Source: Fidelibacterota bacterium (GTDB lineage: Bacteria > Pseudomonadota > Alphaproteobacteria > Rhodospirillales > Rhodospirillaceae). Taken from it: DNA of 59,090 nt. The stretch's first letter is position 1. Each line of letters begins with the position of its first letter. The position numbers and the translations under genes are program-made. Of the stretch, positions 1 to 9,665 are shown one piece after another. The notes under the pieces are model-generated. The model saw nothing but the letters and a program-made list of their open reading frames with translations, made no database searches and was not told the origin of the DNA. The stretch covers positions 1-59,090 of the forward strand of contig CANJLF010000017.1 in NCBI GenBank assembly GCA_947475295.1. The letters are read 5' to 3'.

Positions 1-240
1 ATTGCGCCGGGCAGCCCCTGGGAAAATGGCTACAACGAAAGCTCCAACGGCAAGCTCAGAGACGAACTACTTAATGGCGAGATCTTCTACAGCCTGAAGG
101 AGGCCAAGGTCGTGATCGAGCAATGGCGCAAGCATTACAACACCAAGCGGCCCCACTCGGCGCTCGGCTATAGGCCACCGGCGCCGGTGGCCTATAGCCC
201 AAAACTAATGCCACTCGAACAAAGTGCCGTTATGCAGTAA
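1..240 (+). CDS. IS3-family transposase OrfB, C-terminal fragment
   Basis: The frame is open from the first base of the window to a TAA and encodes the end of an rve-type integrase core. The region [19 protein letters not shown] contains the catalytic glutamate segment of the DDE triad and is followed by [16 protein letters not shown], a signature of IS3-family OrfB proteins. The start and the first two catalytic aspartates lie outside the window. It belongs to a different IS3 subgroup from the element at 11.2-12.6 kb. The element end must lie shortly after the stop, where a transglutaminase-like gene resumes without its N-terminus. Confidence 0.88.
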   Translation: MAPGSPWENGYNESSNGKLRDELLNGEIFYSLKEAKVVIEQWRKHYNTKRPHSALGYRPPAPVAYSPKLMPLEQSAVMQ

Positions 241-287
241 ACTAACATCACGACTGGTAAAGAAAATCGGTCAGGCCAATCCCGCTG

Positions 288-794
288 TTGCCGGGCCTGG
301 CCCCATACGCCCAGCCGTCGTTCACGCCTGGCCGGCCCATCGGCGAGGCCGCGTTTGATCTGATCACGCGCATCTATGACGAATTTATCTACGACCCCGT
401 GGCCACGACCATCACCACACCTCTGGCTGAAGTGCTGAGCACGCGGCGCGGCGTCTGTCAGGATTTCGCGCACCTCGCCATTGGCTGTTTCCGTGCCATG
501 GGCCTGGCTTCGCGTTACGTCAGCGGCTATCTCAGAACCGAGCCGGCGCCGGGCAAGGAACGTCTTGTGGGCGCCGACGCCACCCACGCTTGGGTGTCGG
601 TCTGGTGCGGCGGCGAGACTTGGCTCGATCTTGATCCCACCAACGGCATGCGCGGCTCGACCGATATGATCAGCCTGGCCTGGGGCAGGGACTACGACGA
701 TGTCAGCCCCATGCGCGGCGTGCTGATCGGCGGCGGCAGCCAAGACCTGGTGGTCGAGGTGGACGTGGCGCCCTTGGGTGATTCGCTCGCCTAG
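288..794 (+). CDS. Transglutaminase-like protein, 5'-truncated by the IS
   Basis: The frame encodes the catalytic half of a bacterial transglutaminase-like cysteine protease. RRGVCQDFAHLAIGCFRAMG carries the Cys, DATHAWV the His and DLDPTN the Asp of the papain-like triad; the C-terminal GRDYDDVSPMRGV block is also typical. Family members have about 100-150 more residues, including an N-terminal Bact_transglu_N domain. Here the frame is open only back to a TAA at 258-260, right beside the IS end. The TTG at 288 is a nominal start. The gene is therefore probably a dead remnant, although the triad is intact. Confidence 0.8.
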   Translation: MPGLAPYAQPSFTPGRPIGEAAFDLITRIYDEFIYDPVATTITTPLAEVLSTRRGVCQDFAHLAIGCFRAMGLASRYVSGYLRTEPAPGKERLVGADATHAWVSVWCGGETWLDLDPTNGMRGSTDMISLAWGRDYDDVSPMRGVLIGGGSQDLVVEVDVAPLGDSLA

Positions 795-924
795 GTCCAT
801 ATCCAAAATAAAATCAATATGTTAGCATCACATCGCCGCTTGTGTGCGGTTGCGAGAACGGATGGTGGCGCCGGCTAAAACGGTGTAAAAGGCCGCGCCA
901 TACCCGTTGTTTTTTGAGCGTGTC

Positions 925-1584
925 ATGAGTCCAGATCGTCTCGTCATAGCCGTGCCCAAGGGCAGGATCCTCGAGGAGGCCCTGCCGATCATCCGTGCGG
1001 CCGGCATCGAGCCCGAGGCGGCCTTCGGCGACGAGAGCTCGCGCAAGCTGATGTTCGATACCAACCACCCGGGCATCAGCTTGATTCGCGTGCGCTCCTT
1101 TGACGTGGCCACCTTCGTGGCTTTCGGCGGCGCGCAGCTGGGTATCGCCGGCAATGACGTGCTGATGGAGTTCGACTACTCCGAAGTGTACGCGCCTCTG
1201 GATTTGGGCATCGGCAAATGCCGTTTGTCCATCGCCCAGCCCAAGGACTTGGACGAGAGCTTAGCGCTCGACCGCTTGAGCCACGTCCGTATCGCCACAA
1301 AATATCCGCACATCACCAGCAAGTGGTTCGCCGACCGCGGCATCCAGGCCGAATGCGTCAAGCTCAACGGCGCCATGGAGCTGGCGCCGGCGCTGGGCCT
1401 GTGCCCGCGCATCGTCGATCTGGTTTCCACCGGCAGTACACTCAAGGCCAACGGTCTGGTTGAGGTCGGGACGCTGGTGCATGTGACCTCGCGCCTGATC
1501 GTCAACCGCACGGCGCTGAAAGTGCGCTCGCAAGAGATCAGCGGCTGGATCGAGAAATTTCGCAGCGTCGTGAAGGGAAGTTAG
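925..1584 (+). CDS. hisG: ATP phosphoribosyltransferase, short form
   Basis: It catalyses the first step of histidine synthesis, joining ATP and PRPP to give phosphoribosyl-ATP. The protein has 219 residues, the short HisG form, which in other bacteria needs the regulatory subunit HisZ; no hisZ is in the window. Visible family motifs are [13 protein letters not shown] near the N-terminus, AGNDVLME around residue 75 and [14 protein letters not shown] around residue 165, the PRPP-binding loop. The ATG at 925 is preferred over the upstream TTG-type start at 907 because the protein then begins just before the conserved strand. hisD follows after 4 bases. Confidence 0.95.
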   Translation: MSPDRLVIAVPKGRILEEALPIIRAAGIEPEAAFGDESSRKLMFDTNHPGISLIRVRSFDVATFVAFGGAQLGIAGNDVLMEFDYSEVYAPLDLGIGKCRLSIAQPKDLDESLALDRLSHVRIATKYPHITSKWFADRGIQAECVKLNGAMELAPALGLCPRIVDLVSTGSTLKANGLVEVGTLVHVTSRLIVNRTALKVRSQEISGWIEKFRSVVKGS

Positions 1585-1588
1585 ACCC

Positions 1589-2887
1589 ATGGCGCTGAAG
1601 CTCTCGGCCCGAGATCCGGGATTCACCGACGCTTTCGCCGCCCTCATCGCCAAAAGCCGTGAGGTCAAGACGAACGTCGACGGCGTCGTGGCCGGCGTGC
1701 TGGCCGACGTCAAAATCCGCGGCGACGCGGCTGTCATTGAATATTCAAATAAGTTCGACCGGGTTTCCCTGACGCCGGCGACGTTGGCGTTCAGTAAGGA
1801 ACAGCTCTTGGGAGCTGCGGCCCAGTGCGATGCCGCAACTTTGCGCGCCCTCAAGGACGCGGCGGCGCGCATCCGCGACTATCACATGCGCCAGCTGCCA
1901 AAGGACGAGTTCTACACCGATGACGTCGGCATCGGTTTGGGCTGGCGCTGGACGGCGGTGTCATCCGCCGGGCTTTACGTGCCGGGTGGCACGGCCGCGC
2001 TGTTCTCCTCGGTGTTGATGAACGCGATCCCGGCGAAAGTGGCGGGTGTCGATCGCCTGGTGGTGACCATGCCCACGCCCGGCGGCAAGACCAATCCGCT
2101 GACGCTGGCGGCCTGTGCCGTGGCCGGTGTGGACGAGGTCTATCGTGTGGGCGGCGCGCAAGCCATCGCCATGCTGGCTTACGGCACCGACAGCGTAAGG
2201 CCGGTTGATAAGATTGTCGGGCCCGGCAATGCCTATGTGACCTCGGCCAAGAAGCAGGTCTTCGGCACCGTGGGTATCGATATGATCGCGGGGCCGTCGG
2301 AAGTCACCGTGGTCTCCGACAACGCCAGCGACCCCGCCTGGATTGCCGCCGACCTGCTGGCCCAGGCCGAACACGATGCCTCGTCGCAGTCGATCCTGAT
2401 CACCGACGATGAGGCCTTCGCCGACCGCGTGATCGCGGCTGTGGAACAGCAGCTTCTGTCCTTGCCTCGACGCGAGACCGCGCAAAAAAGCTGGCGCGAT
2501 AACGGCGCGGTGCTCGTCGTCAAAAAACTCGAAGACGCCGCCACCCTCGTCAATCTGATCGCGCCCGAGCACCTGGAACTGGCTATCGCCGAGCCGCGCG
2601 CGTTCATGAAGAATATCCGCCACGCCGGCGCGATTTTCCTGGGCCGTCATACACCCGAGGCCGTCGGCGATTATATCGCAGGGCCCAGCCATGTGCTGCC
2701 GACGTCCGGCGCGGCGCGGTTCTCCTCGGGCCTCGGCGTGCTCGACTTCATGAAGCGCACGTCATTGATTGATTGCGGCAACACCGGCCTAGCAGCCATT
2801 GGTCCGGGCGCCCTCGCCATGGCCGAGGCCGAAGTGCTCGATGCCCACGCGCTGTCGGTGTCCTTGCGCCTTAAGGGCGGCGGCTGA
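1589..2887 (+). CDS. hisD: Histidinol dehydrogenase
   Basis: It performs the last two steps of histidine synthesis, oxidising L-histidinol to L-histidine with NAD and a zinc ion. The length of 432 residues is normal. Family blocks are DMIAGPSEVTVVSD near residue 231, QAEHDASSQSILITDD near residue 259 with the zinc-binding His, and the HTPEAVGDYIAGPSHVLPT segment near residue 352. The gene starts 4 bases after hisG and its TGA overlaps the ATG of the next gene, so the two are probably translated from one message. Confidence 0.96.
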   Translation: MALKLSARDPGFTDAFAALIAKSREVKTNVDGVVAGVLADVKIRGDAAVIEYSNKFDRVSLTPATLAFSKEQLLGAAAQCDAATLRALKDAAARIRDYHMRQLPKDEFYTDDVGIGLGWRWTAVSSAGLYVPGGTAALFSSVLMNAIPAKVAGVDRLVVTMPTPGGKTNPLTLAACAVAGVDEVYRVGGAQAIAMLAYGTDSVRPVDKIVGPGNAYVTSAKKQVFGTVGIDMIAGPSEVTVVSDNASDPAWIAADLLAQAEHDASSQSILITDDEAFADRVIAAVEQQLLSLPRRETAQKSWRDNGAVLVVKKLEDAATLVNLIAPEHLELAIAEPRAFMKNIRHAGAIFLGRHTPEAVGDYIAGPSHVLPTSGAARFSSGLGVLDFMKRTSLIDCGNTGLAAIGPGALAMAEAEVLDAHALSVSLRLKGGG

Positions 2888-3420
2888 TGACGGACCCGGG
2901 CAGCGATGGACCCGGGGAGGGCATCGATCAGCGCCGCCGCTCGATTGTCAAAATCCAGCTTGATGAGAAGTCGTTCCTGCGCCGCCGCCCTGAAGTCGAG
3001 CACGAGCGCGAAGTGGCGCTGTTTGACCTTCTGGAAGAGAACGTCTTCATCCTAAAAAGTCAGGACGCAACCGATGCGGCGCACCTGCAAGGTCCGTTCC
3101 ATCTCAAGCTCGGTCTGTCCGAGGATCGTTTGATTTTCGACGTGCGCGATACCGCCGAGACGCCGCGCCGCGAGATCGTTCTGGGCGTTCGGCCTTTCCG
3201 CATGATCATCAAAGACTATTTTATGGTGTGCGAGAGCTACTTCGACGCCATCAAAGCATCTTCGCCGTTGCAGATCGAAGCCATCGACATGGGCCGGCGT
3301 GGCCTGCATAACGAAGGCGCGCAAATGCTGAAGGAGCGTCTGGCCGAACACGTCGAGCTGGACCAGGGCACGTCACGGCGCTTCTTCACGCTGCTCTGCA
3401 TCCTGCATATGCGCGGGTAG
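2887..3420 (+). CDS. UPF0262 family protein
   Basis: This 177-residue protein belongs to UPF0262, a family of unknown function found almost only in Alphaproteobacteria. The diagnostic segment starts at about residue 20 with IVKIQLDEKSF, then EHEREVALFDLLEEN, and later DMGRRGLHNEGAQML. No membrane segment or catalytic motif is evident. Its ATG overlaps the hisD stop (ATGA). UPF0262, a low-molecular-weight phosphatase gene and maf are commonly found together after hisD in this class, which supports the call. Confidence 0.88.
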   Translation: MTDPGSDGPGEGIDQRRRSIVKIQLDEKSFLRRRPEVEHEREVALFDLLEENVFILKSQDATDAAHLQGPFHLKLGLSEDRLIFDVRDTAETPRREIVLGVRPFRMIIKDYFMVCESYFDAIKASSPLQIEAIDMGRRGLHNEGAQMLKERLAEHVELDQGTSRRFFTLLCILHMRG

Positions 3421-3430
3421 GGGGAATTCC

Positions 3431-3871
3431 ATGATCCTGCCCTCATCCGTCCTGTTTTGCTGCACCATGAATGAAATCCGCTCGCCCATGGCCGAAGGCA
3501 TCATGAAGCGCTTTCACGGCACCCAGGTATTTGTGGATTCCGTCGGCGTTCGCCAGGGTTCGCTCGATCCGATGATGGTCGAAGTCATGGCGGAGATCGG
3601 CGTCGACATGAAACGCCACCGACCCAAGACGTTTTCCAATCTCGCCGATGACTCCTTCGATGTGGCCATTGCCCTCTCAACCGAGGCGCAAGCCGCCGCC
3701 GCCGAACTCACCCGCTATATGCACTGCGATTTGCGACTGTGGAGCATTGCCGATCCGTTGCTGTTCGAAGGCACGCGCGAGGCGCGTCTTGCCGCCTATC
3801 GCCAGACCCGCGACCAGCTACAGCAAAAGGTGCTTGATCTGTTTCCGCGTCCGGCGCATCTTGATTTTTGA
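3431..3871 (+). CDS. Low-molecular-weight protein tyrosine phosphatase-like protein
   Basis: The N-terminus VLFCCTMNEIRSPMAEG contains the C-X5-R-S phosphate loop (Cys11 to Arg17) of low-molecular-weight phosphotyrosine phosphatases and arsenate reductases. SIADPLLFEGT near residue 115 provides the general-acid Asp-Pro pair. The length of 146 residues fits. A GGGGGA ribosome-binding site precedes the ATG. The gene lies in the his-UPF0262-maf run. Whether it acts on phosphotyrosine, arsenate or another phosphate cannot be told from sequence. Confidence 0.87.
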   Translation: MILPSSVLFCCTMNEIRSPMAEGIMKRFHGTQVFVDSVGVRQGSLDPMMVEVMAEIGVDMKRHRPKTFSNLADDSFDVAIALSTEAQAAAAELTRYMHCDLRLWSIADPLLFEGTREARLAAYRQTRDQLQQKVLDLFPRPAHLDF

Positions 3872-3879
3872 GAGTCTGA

Positions 3880-4458
3880 ATGCCAACGCAATCCCATCAG
3901 AAGTTTATCCTGGCCTCCGCCTCGCCGCGGCGTCTCGCGCTTTTGCAGCAGATCGGCTACCCGCCAGATATTGTCGCGCCGGCCGATGTCGATGAGACGC
4001 CGCGAAAGGACGAGCCGCCGGCTGCACTGGCTTTGCGTTTGGCATTGGAGAAGGCCGCTGTTGTGGCCCGGCTCCATCCCGAGGCTTTGATCCTGGCGGC
4101 GGATACGGTCGTGGCTTGCGGGAGGCGGATTCTTCCCAAAGCCGAGACCGAGGAAGAGGTGCGGGCCTGCCTGACCCTGCTGTCGGGGCGACGTCACCGG
4201 GTTTACGGCGGCATCGCTTTGCGCGCGCCCGACGGCAAGCTCTGGCAAAGAAGCGTCGTAACAATGGTGAAATTCGCACGCCTGTCCGACGACGATCTCG
4301 CGGCCTATATTGCCAGCGGCGATTGGAAAGGTAAGGCTGGAGGTTATGCCATTCAGGGGCCGGCGGGCGCGTTCGTCAGCGCCATTAACGGGTCCTACAC
4401 CAACGTTGTCGGCTTGTGTGTCTACACGACCAAAAAACTGCTGATGACCACTCGTTAG
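3880..4458 (+). CDS. maf: Maf-like nucleoside triphosphate pyrophosphatase
   Basis: The protein begins with [18 protein letters not shown], the canonical Maf signature, and has [18 protein letters not shown] and [23 protein letters not shown] further on. Maf proteins hydrolyse non-canonical or modified nucleoside triphosphates to monophosphates and affect septum formation when overexpressed. Length is 192 residues. It is the last gene of the rightward run and converges on the small leftward frame at 4455, sharing bases at the two stops. Confidence 0.93.
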   Translation: MPTQSHQKFILASASPRRLALLQQIGYPPDIVAPADVDETPRKDEPPAALALRLALEKAAVVARLHPEALILAADTVVACGRRILPKAETEEEVRACLTLLSGRRHRVYGGIALRAPDGKLWQRSVVTMVKFARLSDDDLAAYIASGDWKGKAGGYAIQGPAGAFVSAINGSYTNVVGLCVYTTKKLLMTTR

Positions 4459-4706
4459 AGCGCGTCGGAATAGCGGACTATGGCTTCTATCATTCTGCCA
4501 ATATCCTGCGCCTGTCGCGCCACCGCGCCTTCGACCAGGGGCGCCGTCATGGCACGTTCGCGCTGGAGCTCGGGTGTGGGCATCGGGTTTCTGATGTGAC
4601 TAAACATATTAGCGAGGAGCGCCTCCGCGTCTGTAGCGCCGACGCCGGCCTCGGCCATCACGAAGTCCTTCAGCACACCTCCGCCGGGACCAAGCCGCAC
4701 TTCCAT
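4455..4706 (-). CDS. Uncharacterised protein, possible C-terminal part of the preceding glycosyltransferase
   Basis: An 83-residue frame with GC-rich third positions like its neighbours, so it looks coding. I recognise no family. Its ATG follows directly, and in the same frame, after the TAG that ends the glycosyltransferase at 4707. It may therefore be the tail of that protein cut off by a nonsense mutation, or a small coupled gene. The sequence is mostly helical-looking and has no signal peptide or membrane segment. Confidence 0.45.
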   Translation of the reverse strand: MEVRLGPGGGVLKDFVMAEAGVGATDAEALLANMFSHIRNPMPTPELQRERAMTAPLVEGAVARQAQDIGRMIEAIVRYSDAL

Positions 4707-5423
4707 CTATTCCGGTCCCACCTCGCGCTCGAGCTCAGGCGGATAGATCGCGCCGTTGATTAGGCGGCCTTCTTTGGCGCGCACCAAGAAGATCGTATCC
4801 AGATGCGAAATTCGCCCCATCACCGCAGCGGTGAACAGCCACAGCCGCGCATAGAAACGGATGGGCATGAGCTCGGGATGTTTCTCAACGATCAGGTGCG
4901 GGGCCAGCGCGGCCGACTTGTGCATCACAAGGTGCACGATTTCTGTCGGCTTGCGGAACAATCTGTCGATCCGTTGCGCCACGCTCTCCTGCGCCCCAAT
5001 CGTTTCGGTCGCCTTGATATGGCTCGCGACCGTCGCGCCGGTATGGATCAGTTCTAGACCGACGTCGCGACCTTCCCTAAAGACGATGGTGTGGCCACCG
5101 CACACCACAACGCCGGGATTTGCGCGCAGATGCTCACAGCAGGCCTGCAGGCCGGTCAGCGATACAAAATCGTCGTCGGGAATATCGACCAGATATGCCG
5201 TCTGCACCGACGCATAAACCTCGCGCAGCTTTTGATGGTAAGGCTGGCCGGGCGCGTGTCTGTAGTCGACGTTGGGAAAGCGCTTGGCCGGCTCGTAAGG
5301 AACTTCAGAAGAGTCGGCGACGATAATCGGGCCTTTAAAGTCAGACAGATAATGAAGACAGCGCTCAAGCGTCTGTTGGCGCCCGTGCACAGGTACGACG
5401 ATGGTCAGGTCGGGAATCTGCAT
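4707..5423 (-). CDS. Glycosyltransferase, family 2-like
   Basis: The N-terminus PDLTIVVPVHGRQQTLERCL is a GT-A nucleotide-sugar-binding start, and AYLVDIPDDDFVSLTGL near residue 75 holds the DxD-type metal site. It resembles the TIGR00180-type subgroup. Donor and acceptor are unknown. The frame ends at a TAG immediately followed in frame by ATG and another 82 codons, so the original protein may have been about 320 residues. The gene stands alone on the minus strand between maf and the peroxiredoxin. Confidence 0.72.
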   Translation of the reverse strand: MQIPDLTIVVPVHGRQQTLERCLHYLSDFKGPIIVADSSEVPYEPAKRFPNVDYRHAPGQPYHQKLREVYASVQTAYLVDIPDDDFVSLTGLQACCEHLRANPGVVVCGGHTIVFREGRDVGLELIHTGATVASHIKATETIGAQESVAQRIDRLFRKPTEIVHLVMHKSAALAPHLIVEKHPELMPIRFYARLWLFTAAVMGRISHLDTIFLVRAKEGRLINGAIYPPELEREVGPE

Positions 5424-5551
5424 TTCTAAAGAACGAGGTCAGCAAATGGCGAGCAACGGTGTTTTTCCCACATCGCCGCGTTCGTATTGACCATTGCGCC
5501 GCGCTTGCTCACTCCTTGTGGAGGTGAATCTAGCGCGGCGCAGATGCGGGT

Positions 5552-6031
5552 TTAGTTCAAGCCGCAGGTCGCTTCGGCGCCGCTGAGCTCGTATTTGCCT
5601 TCATCGATATTGAGCTTTTCCACGACGCCGTCCTTGACGACCATGGAAAAGCGCTTGCCGCGGACGCCGAGGCCCTTGTCGCGCAGATCGAACTCGAGGC
5701 CAAGCTTCTTGGCGTAATCGCCGCTGCCGTCGGCCAGCATCATGATCTTGCTGCCGACGCCCTTGTCCTTGCCCCAGGCGTCCATGACGAATACGTCGTT
5801 CACAGACATGCAAGCGATCACGTCCACACCTTGGGCTTTGACCTTGTCGTAGTTCTTCAGGTAGCTCGGCAGATGCTGATTTGAGCAGGTGGGCGTGAAG
5901 GCGCCCGGAACCGAGAACAACACTACTTTCTTTCCTTTGAAGATCTCGTCGGTTGAGATGTCCTTGGGGCCTTCCGCGCCCATGATCTTGAGTGTGCCCG
6001 CGGGCAGTTTGTCGCCTTGCTTGATTGTCAT
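5552..6031 (-). CDS. Peroxiredoxin, Prx5/AhpE-like
   Basis: A 159-residue thiol peroxidase of the Prx5 group, expected to reduce hydrogen peroxide and organic peroxides in the cytoplasm. The active-site block VPGAFTPTCSNQHLPSY contains the peroxidatic Cys in the P-x3-T-x2-C context, and CMSVNDVFVMDAW is another family block. A further Cys lies in the C-terminal ATCGLN. The ATG at 6031 is chosen because family members begin MTIKQGDKLP; the open frame runs further upstream without similarity. Confidence 0.92.
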   Translation of the reverse strand: MTIKQGDKLPAGTLKIMGAEGPKDISTDEIFKGKKVVLFSVPGAFTPTCSNQHLPSYLKNYDKVKAQGVDVIACMSVNDVFVMDAWGKDKGVGSKIMMLADGSGDYAKKLGLEFDLRDKGLGVRGKRFSMVVKDGVVEKLNIDEGKYELSGAEATCGLN

Positions 6032-6167
6032 GGTGTCCTCGTTCGTCCCTGTTGAATGGAGAGAGATTGGCGTCCCGCGCTCACAGCGCGCGTGGCGGCT
6101 AAGGTAAGCACTCGCCACATATATTCCAAATGGTTTACGGCCAATACCCGCCGTCGTGAGATCCGCG

Positions 6168-6497
6168 TTAATTGGCGTACGAGGGGCGCATGACATAGTG
6201 ATCGCCCCGGAATTCGGCGAAATAGGCGGTCACTTCCGGATGCTGCACGGGTTCGCCAGTCTCGTCGGCCAGCAGGTTTTGCTGCGACACATAGGCCACA
6301 TAGTGGGTCTGCGCGTTTTCGGCCAGCAGATGGTAATAGGGCTGATCCTTGGCTGGGCGTTTATCCTCGGGGATGGCCATCCACCACTCCTCGGTATTGG
6401 AGAACTCCGGGTCCACATCGAAAATGACGCCACGGAACGAAAACGAACGGTGCTTGACCACCTGTCCGATTTTAAATTTGGCGCTTCTCTGTTCCAT
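6168..6497 (-). CDS. hspQ: Heat-shock protein HspQ (YccV-like, hemimethylated-DNA-binding domain)
   Basis: The 109-residue product matches the HspQ/YccV family: KFKIGQVVKHRSFSFRGVIFDVDPEF at the start, then EEWWMAIPEDKRPAKDQPYYHLL and YVAYVSQQNLL. In Escherichia coli HspQ binds hemimethylated oriC DNA and modulates Lon protease. The start at 6497 gives the usual length; the open frame extends much further without coding character. It is a single gene diverging from the histidine kinase at 6724. Confidence 0.9.
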   Translation of the reverse strand: MEQRSAKFKIGQVVKHRSFSFRGVIFDVDPEFSNTEEWWMAIPEDKRPAKDQPYYHLLAENAQTHYVAYVSQQNLLADETGEPVQHPEVTAYFAEFRGDHYVMRPSYAN

Positions 6498-6723
6498 ACA
6501 ACGCCTCACCCGCGAAACGCATAAACATGCTGGCTCCGTAGGGTATGAATCCGCGCTCCAAAGGTCCAGTGCCCTTTCTAATACGCTGTATATAAACAAT
6601 AATTTATGAAGATGGCGACGTAAGCGCCGCCGGAATGACGGCGCTGCGCCGGCAGCCCGCGCTTGCATGGAGTAAGGCCCGGACCTGATGTAGCGTCGGC
6701 TTAGGGGACTAAGGCGGGGATTT

Positions 6724-9201
6724 ATGGCTGTCAGGGCCAACCTAAATTTAAAGCAGCGCACGTTGATGATGGCGGGCATGGCCATCGTCATCATCGCCTG
6801 CATGGTCATCAACCAGGTCTGGCAGACCTATGGGGTGACGGTGGCCACGGCGCGGCGCAATATTCAGCAGTTCACCCAGATTCTCGAAGCCAACACGGAT
6901 ATTACACTTCAGGCGGTGACTCTGATTCTCGACCATGCGGTCGAGGCCGCCCTCGATCAGATCGACACTCCACCGCCGCAGACAAAGTTAACCGACCGCT
7001 TCATCACCATCGCCGACAGCTGGGCGTTTATCCATTCTGTTTCGATGATCGGTCCCGACGGCTTTGTTCGCGACTTGGCTTTGCGGCAAGCTGATGGACG
7101 GCTCCATGCGGTCAAAGGCGTCGTCTATGCGTCCGTCCAGCCGATTTTCACGTTTTACCGGGACGGCGCGCACGCGTCCGACGCATTCTACATCGGCCGG
7201 CCATCCCCTGGCTTAGTGTCCGGCGAGAAGCTAATCCGTGTCACCAAGCCGCTCTACGACGAAAAGGGCGCCTTCCAGGGCATTTGCGTTGTGGCCATTG
7301 CGGTCGACGCCTTCACCAATGTCTATGCTGGTCTTTTGCCGGCCCGATATGCGGGTGTCGATCTGTTCATGCGCGATGGCGTACTGCTGGCCAGCACGGA
7401 TGCCGGGCGCAGAAGCGATTTGACCGACAACGAAAAGCTGCTTTTCAAGGACATGATTCCCGCGACGCCGTCCGGGGTCTATCGCATAGCCTCCTCCGAG
7501 GGCGATAGTGGCAACCTGGTTTCCTACCGCGCGCTTCAGCGTTATCCCATTGTCATCGCCGTCACCGCCAACTGGTTCCAATTCATGGAGCGCTGGTGGG
7601 AGTCGACCATAGTCCTCGTGGCTTCAGCGCTGATCGGCATTCTCGTTATCATTGCCCTGACGGGCTGGTTGGTCCGGCGCATGGACGCCGAGCGCGTGGC
7701 ACAAGACGCCTTGATCGAGAGTGAACGCTCGATGATGGAATCACAGCGCCTGAGCGGGATCGGTTATTTCGAGCGCGTGCTGCCGCATGGGGAGATGATT
7801 TGGTCCCCCAATATGTATGTGATCCATGGCCTGGATCCGGACCAGTTCACGCCTTCCCGCGATTCCTACTTGTCATACGTTGTGGAAGAAGATCGAAAGA
7901 AGGTGTTCGACGCCTGGGAAAATATTGAAAGTTCGCCGCCCTTCGACAGCTTGGAATGCCGCATTGTGCTTGCCGACGGAATTCCCCGGTTTATGCGCTA
8001 TAGCTGGACAATCCACGACAAGAACGGCCGCAAGCATATTTTTGGCGTCGCCCAAGATGTCAGCGTCATCCGCAACGCCGAAGACACGATCCGCGACGAC
8101 GAAGAACGGTTGCGCGACATCGTCGAATGTTCCAGCGACTATATTTGGGAATTGGACGGCGAGGGCGTGATCACGCTGTTCAGCGGCGCCGGCAGCAATC
8201 AATTCGGCGCCGAGAACGGCACCAGCCGCAGAATCCTGAGCCGAGATACCTTGAACGAGAAGGGCGGAGATGTGGATGCGCTGGAACGCAGCATCCGTAA
8301 CCGCATGAAGTTCCGCAGCTTGCTGGTGCCGGTCAGAAACGCCAAGGCGGAGGTGCGCTGGATCCGCATCAGCGGCAACCCGCGCTTTGACACGCACGGC
8401 AAGTATTTGGGTTATCGCGGCGCGGGCACCGAAGTGACCGAGCTTTACCGCCGCCAACAACGTGACGAAGCGCTGCGCAAGGCTGAGGCTTTGGGCCGCC
8501 TGGCCAGCGGTATGGCGCATGAAATCAATAATCTGCTGCAGCCGATTGTCATTTACGCCAACCTTGGCGCCGCGCAGTCGGAGCCGGCGCCCGGAATCCG
8601 CCAATAGTTCACCCGCATCGGGCTCGCTGCCGAACGGTCGATGATGATCGTGCGCAACGTGCTGGCCTTTGCGCGCCAGAGTCCGCCGAGCCGCGAGAAC
8701 GTCAACGTTCTCGATGTTATCCGCGAGACCGTCGATTTGATCGGCGGGACTCTGGTCCCCGGCACGGCATTGGACGTTATCGACGCCGCGACCGATCTCG
8801 CGGTGCGGGTTGACCGCACTGGCTTGGCATAAGTCCTGACCAATCTGCTGACAAACGCCGCCGAGGTTCTGCCCTCCGGTGGCCGGATCAGCGTTGCCAT
8901 CGACGCGATCACGCTCCCGGCGGATGCCGCGCGGGTCCTGGCTTTGACTCCCGGGGCCTATTGCCGATTGACGGTAAAAGACAACGGACCGGGCATCCCC
9001 GCGGATCAGTTGGGCAAAGTCTTCGGTCCCTTCTTTACGACCAAACCGCAGGGCAAAGGCACGGGCCTCGGCCTGTCGGTAGTTGCCGGGCTCGCCAAAA
9101 GTTGGGGCGGTACGGTCACGGTGGATAGCGCCTTGGGCGAAGGGACCAGCTTCGCGGTCTATCTGCCGATGGCTGAGCGCCAGCTACAGGTGGCACAGTA
9201 G
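6724..9201 (+). pseudogene. Membrane sensor histidine kinase (Cache-PAS-PAS-HisKA-HATPase) with two in-frame stops
   Basis: One reading frame encodes a transmembrane helix (about residues 16-30), a periplasmic Cache-like domain, a second helix near residues 292-316, two PAS regions, the HisKA phospho-acceptor block RLASGMAHEINNLLQP and, after the stops, a HATPase with NLLTNAAEVL, DNGPGIP and GTGLGLSVV. The frame is broken by TAG at 8605-8607 and TAA at 8830-8832, with no frame change. The second stop sits where relatives have Gln (Q-V-L-x-N-L-L). Three pieces remain open: 6724-8607, 8641-8832 and 8833-9201. Probably inactive unless stops are suppressed. Confidence 0.82.
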
Positions 9202-9305
9202 TTCCGCCGCATACGCCGCGATTTAGCGGATTTCTCAATATTCTATTTTGCAGGCCGGCCTGATAGTCTGCCGCACCTGTTGTGGTTACCCTGGAGCTCC
9301 GCGTT

Positions 9306-9665
9306 ATGCTTGAATCGTTGCCGGCGAGTGATGGCAATCTCGTATGTTTCCGTGCCGTCGGCACCCTCACGGAAGAAGACTACGCCGAAGTTTTTATCCC
9401 AGTCATGACCGACGTGCTGACGCGGTATCAGATGTTCCGGCTCTACGTCGATCTCAGCCGCCTGCTGGGCTGGGATGAAACCTCGAGCTGGGAAACCGGC
9501 GCTGTCCTGCATTCCAATCTGCGCAAGTTTGAACGCGCGGCCATTGTCGGCGGTCTGTCGTGGGCGGGCCTAGCGCTGGTGCTGCGGGACTCCCTGCCGC
9601 CCGGCACCTATGAATTCTTCACCGACGGCAACCAAAAGCGCGCTCTGACCTGGGTCGCGGGCTGA
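9306..9665 (+). CDS. SpoIIAA-like/STAS-type protein
   Basis: A 119-residue soluble protein with the pattern of the SpoIIAA-like family (an alpha/beta STAS-like fold): an opening strand, then LTEEDYAEVFIPVMTDVL, YVDLSRLLGWD in the middle and FTDGNQKRALTWV at the end. The function of this family is not known. Start 9306 is favoured over 9282 because the family begins with the MLESL-like strand. Its stop overlaps the start of the glycerate kinase gene (ATGA-like overlap at 9662-9667). Confidence 0.7.
   Translation: MLESLPASDGNLVCFRAVGTLTEEDYAEVFIPVMTDVLTRYQMFRLYVDLSRLLGWDETSSWETGAVLHSNLRKFERAAIVGGLSWAGLALVLRDSLPPGTYEFFTDGNQKRALTWVAG

Noticed and set aside
192..806. A 204-codon frame opposite the transglutaminase remnant
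   Set aside because: His- and Arg-rich shadow of the real frame with no motif.
4707..8832. Stop-codon reassignment as a cause of in-frame TAG and TAA
   Set aside because: Housekeeping genes here end normally with TAG, TAA and TGA (hisG, maf, tonB, pyrD), so the code is standard.
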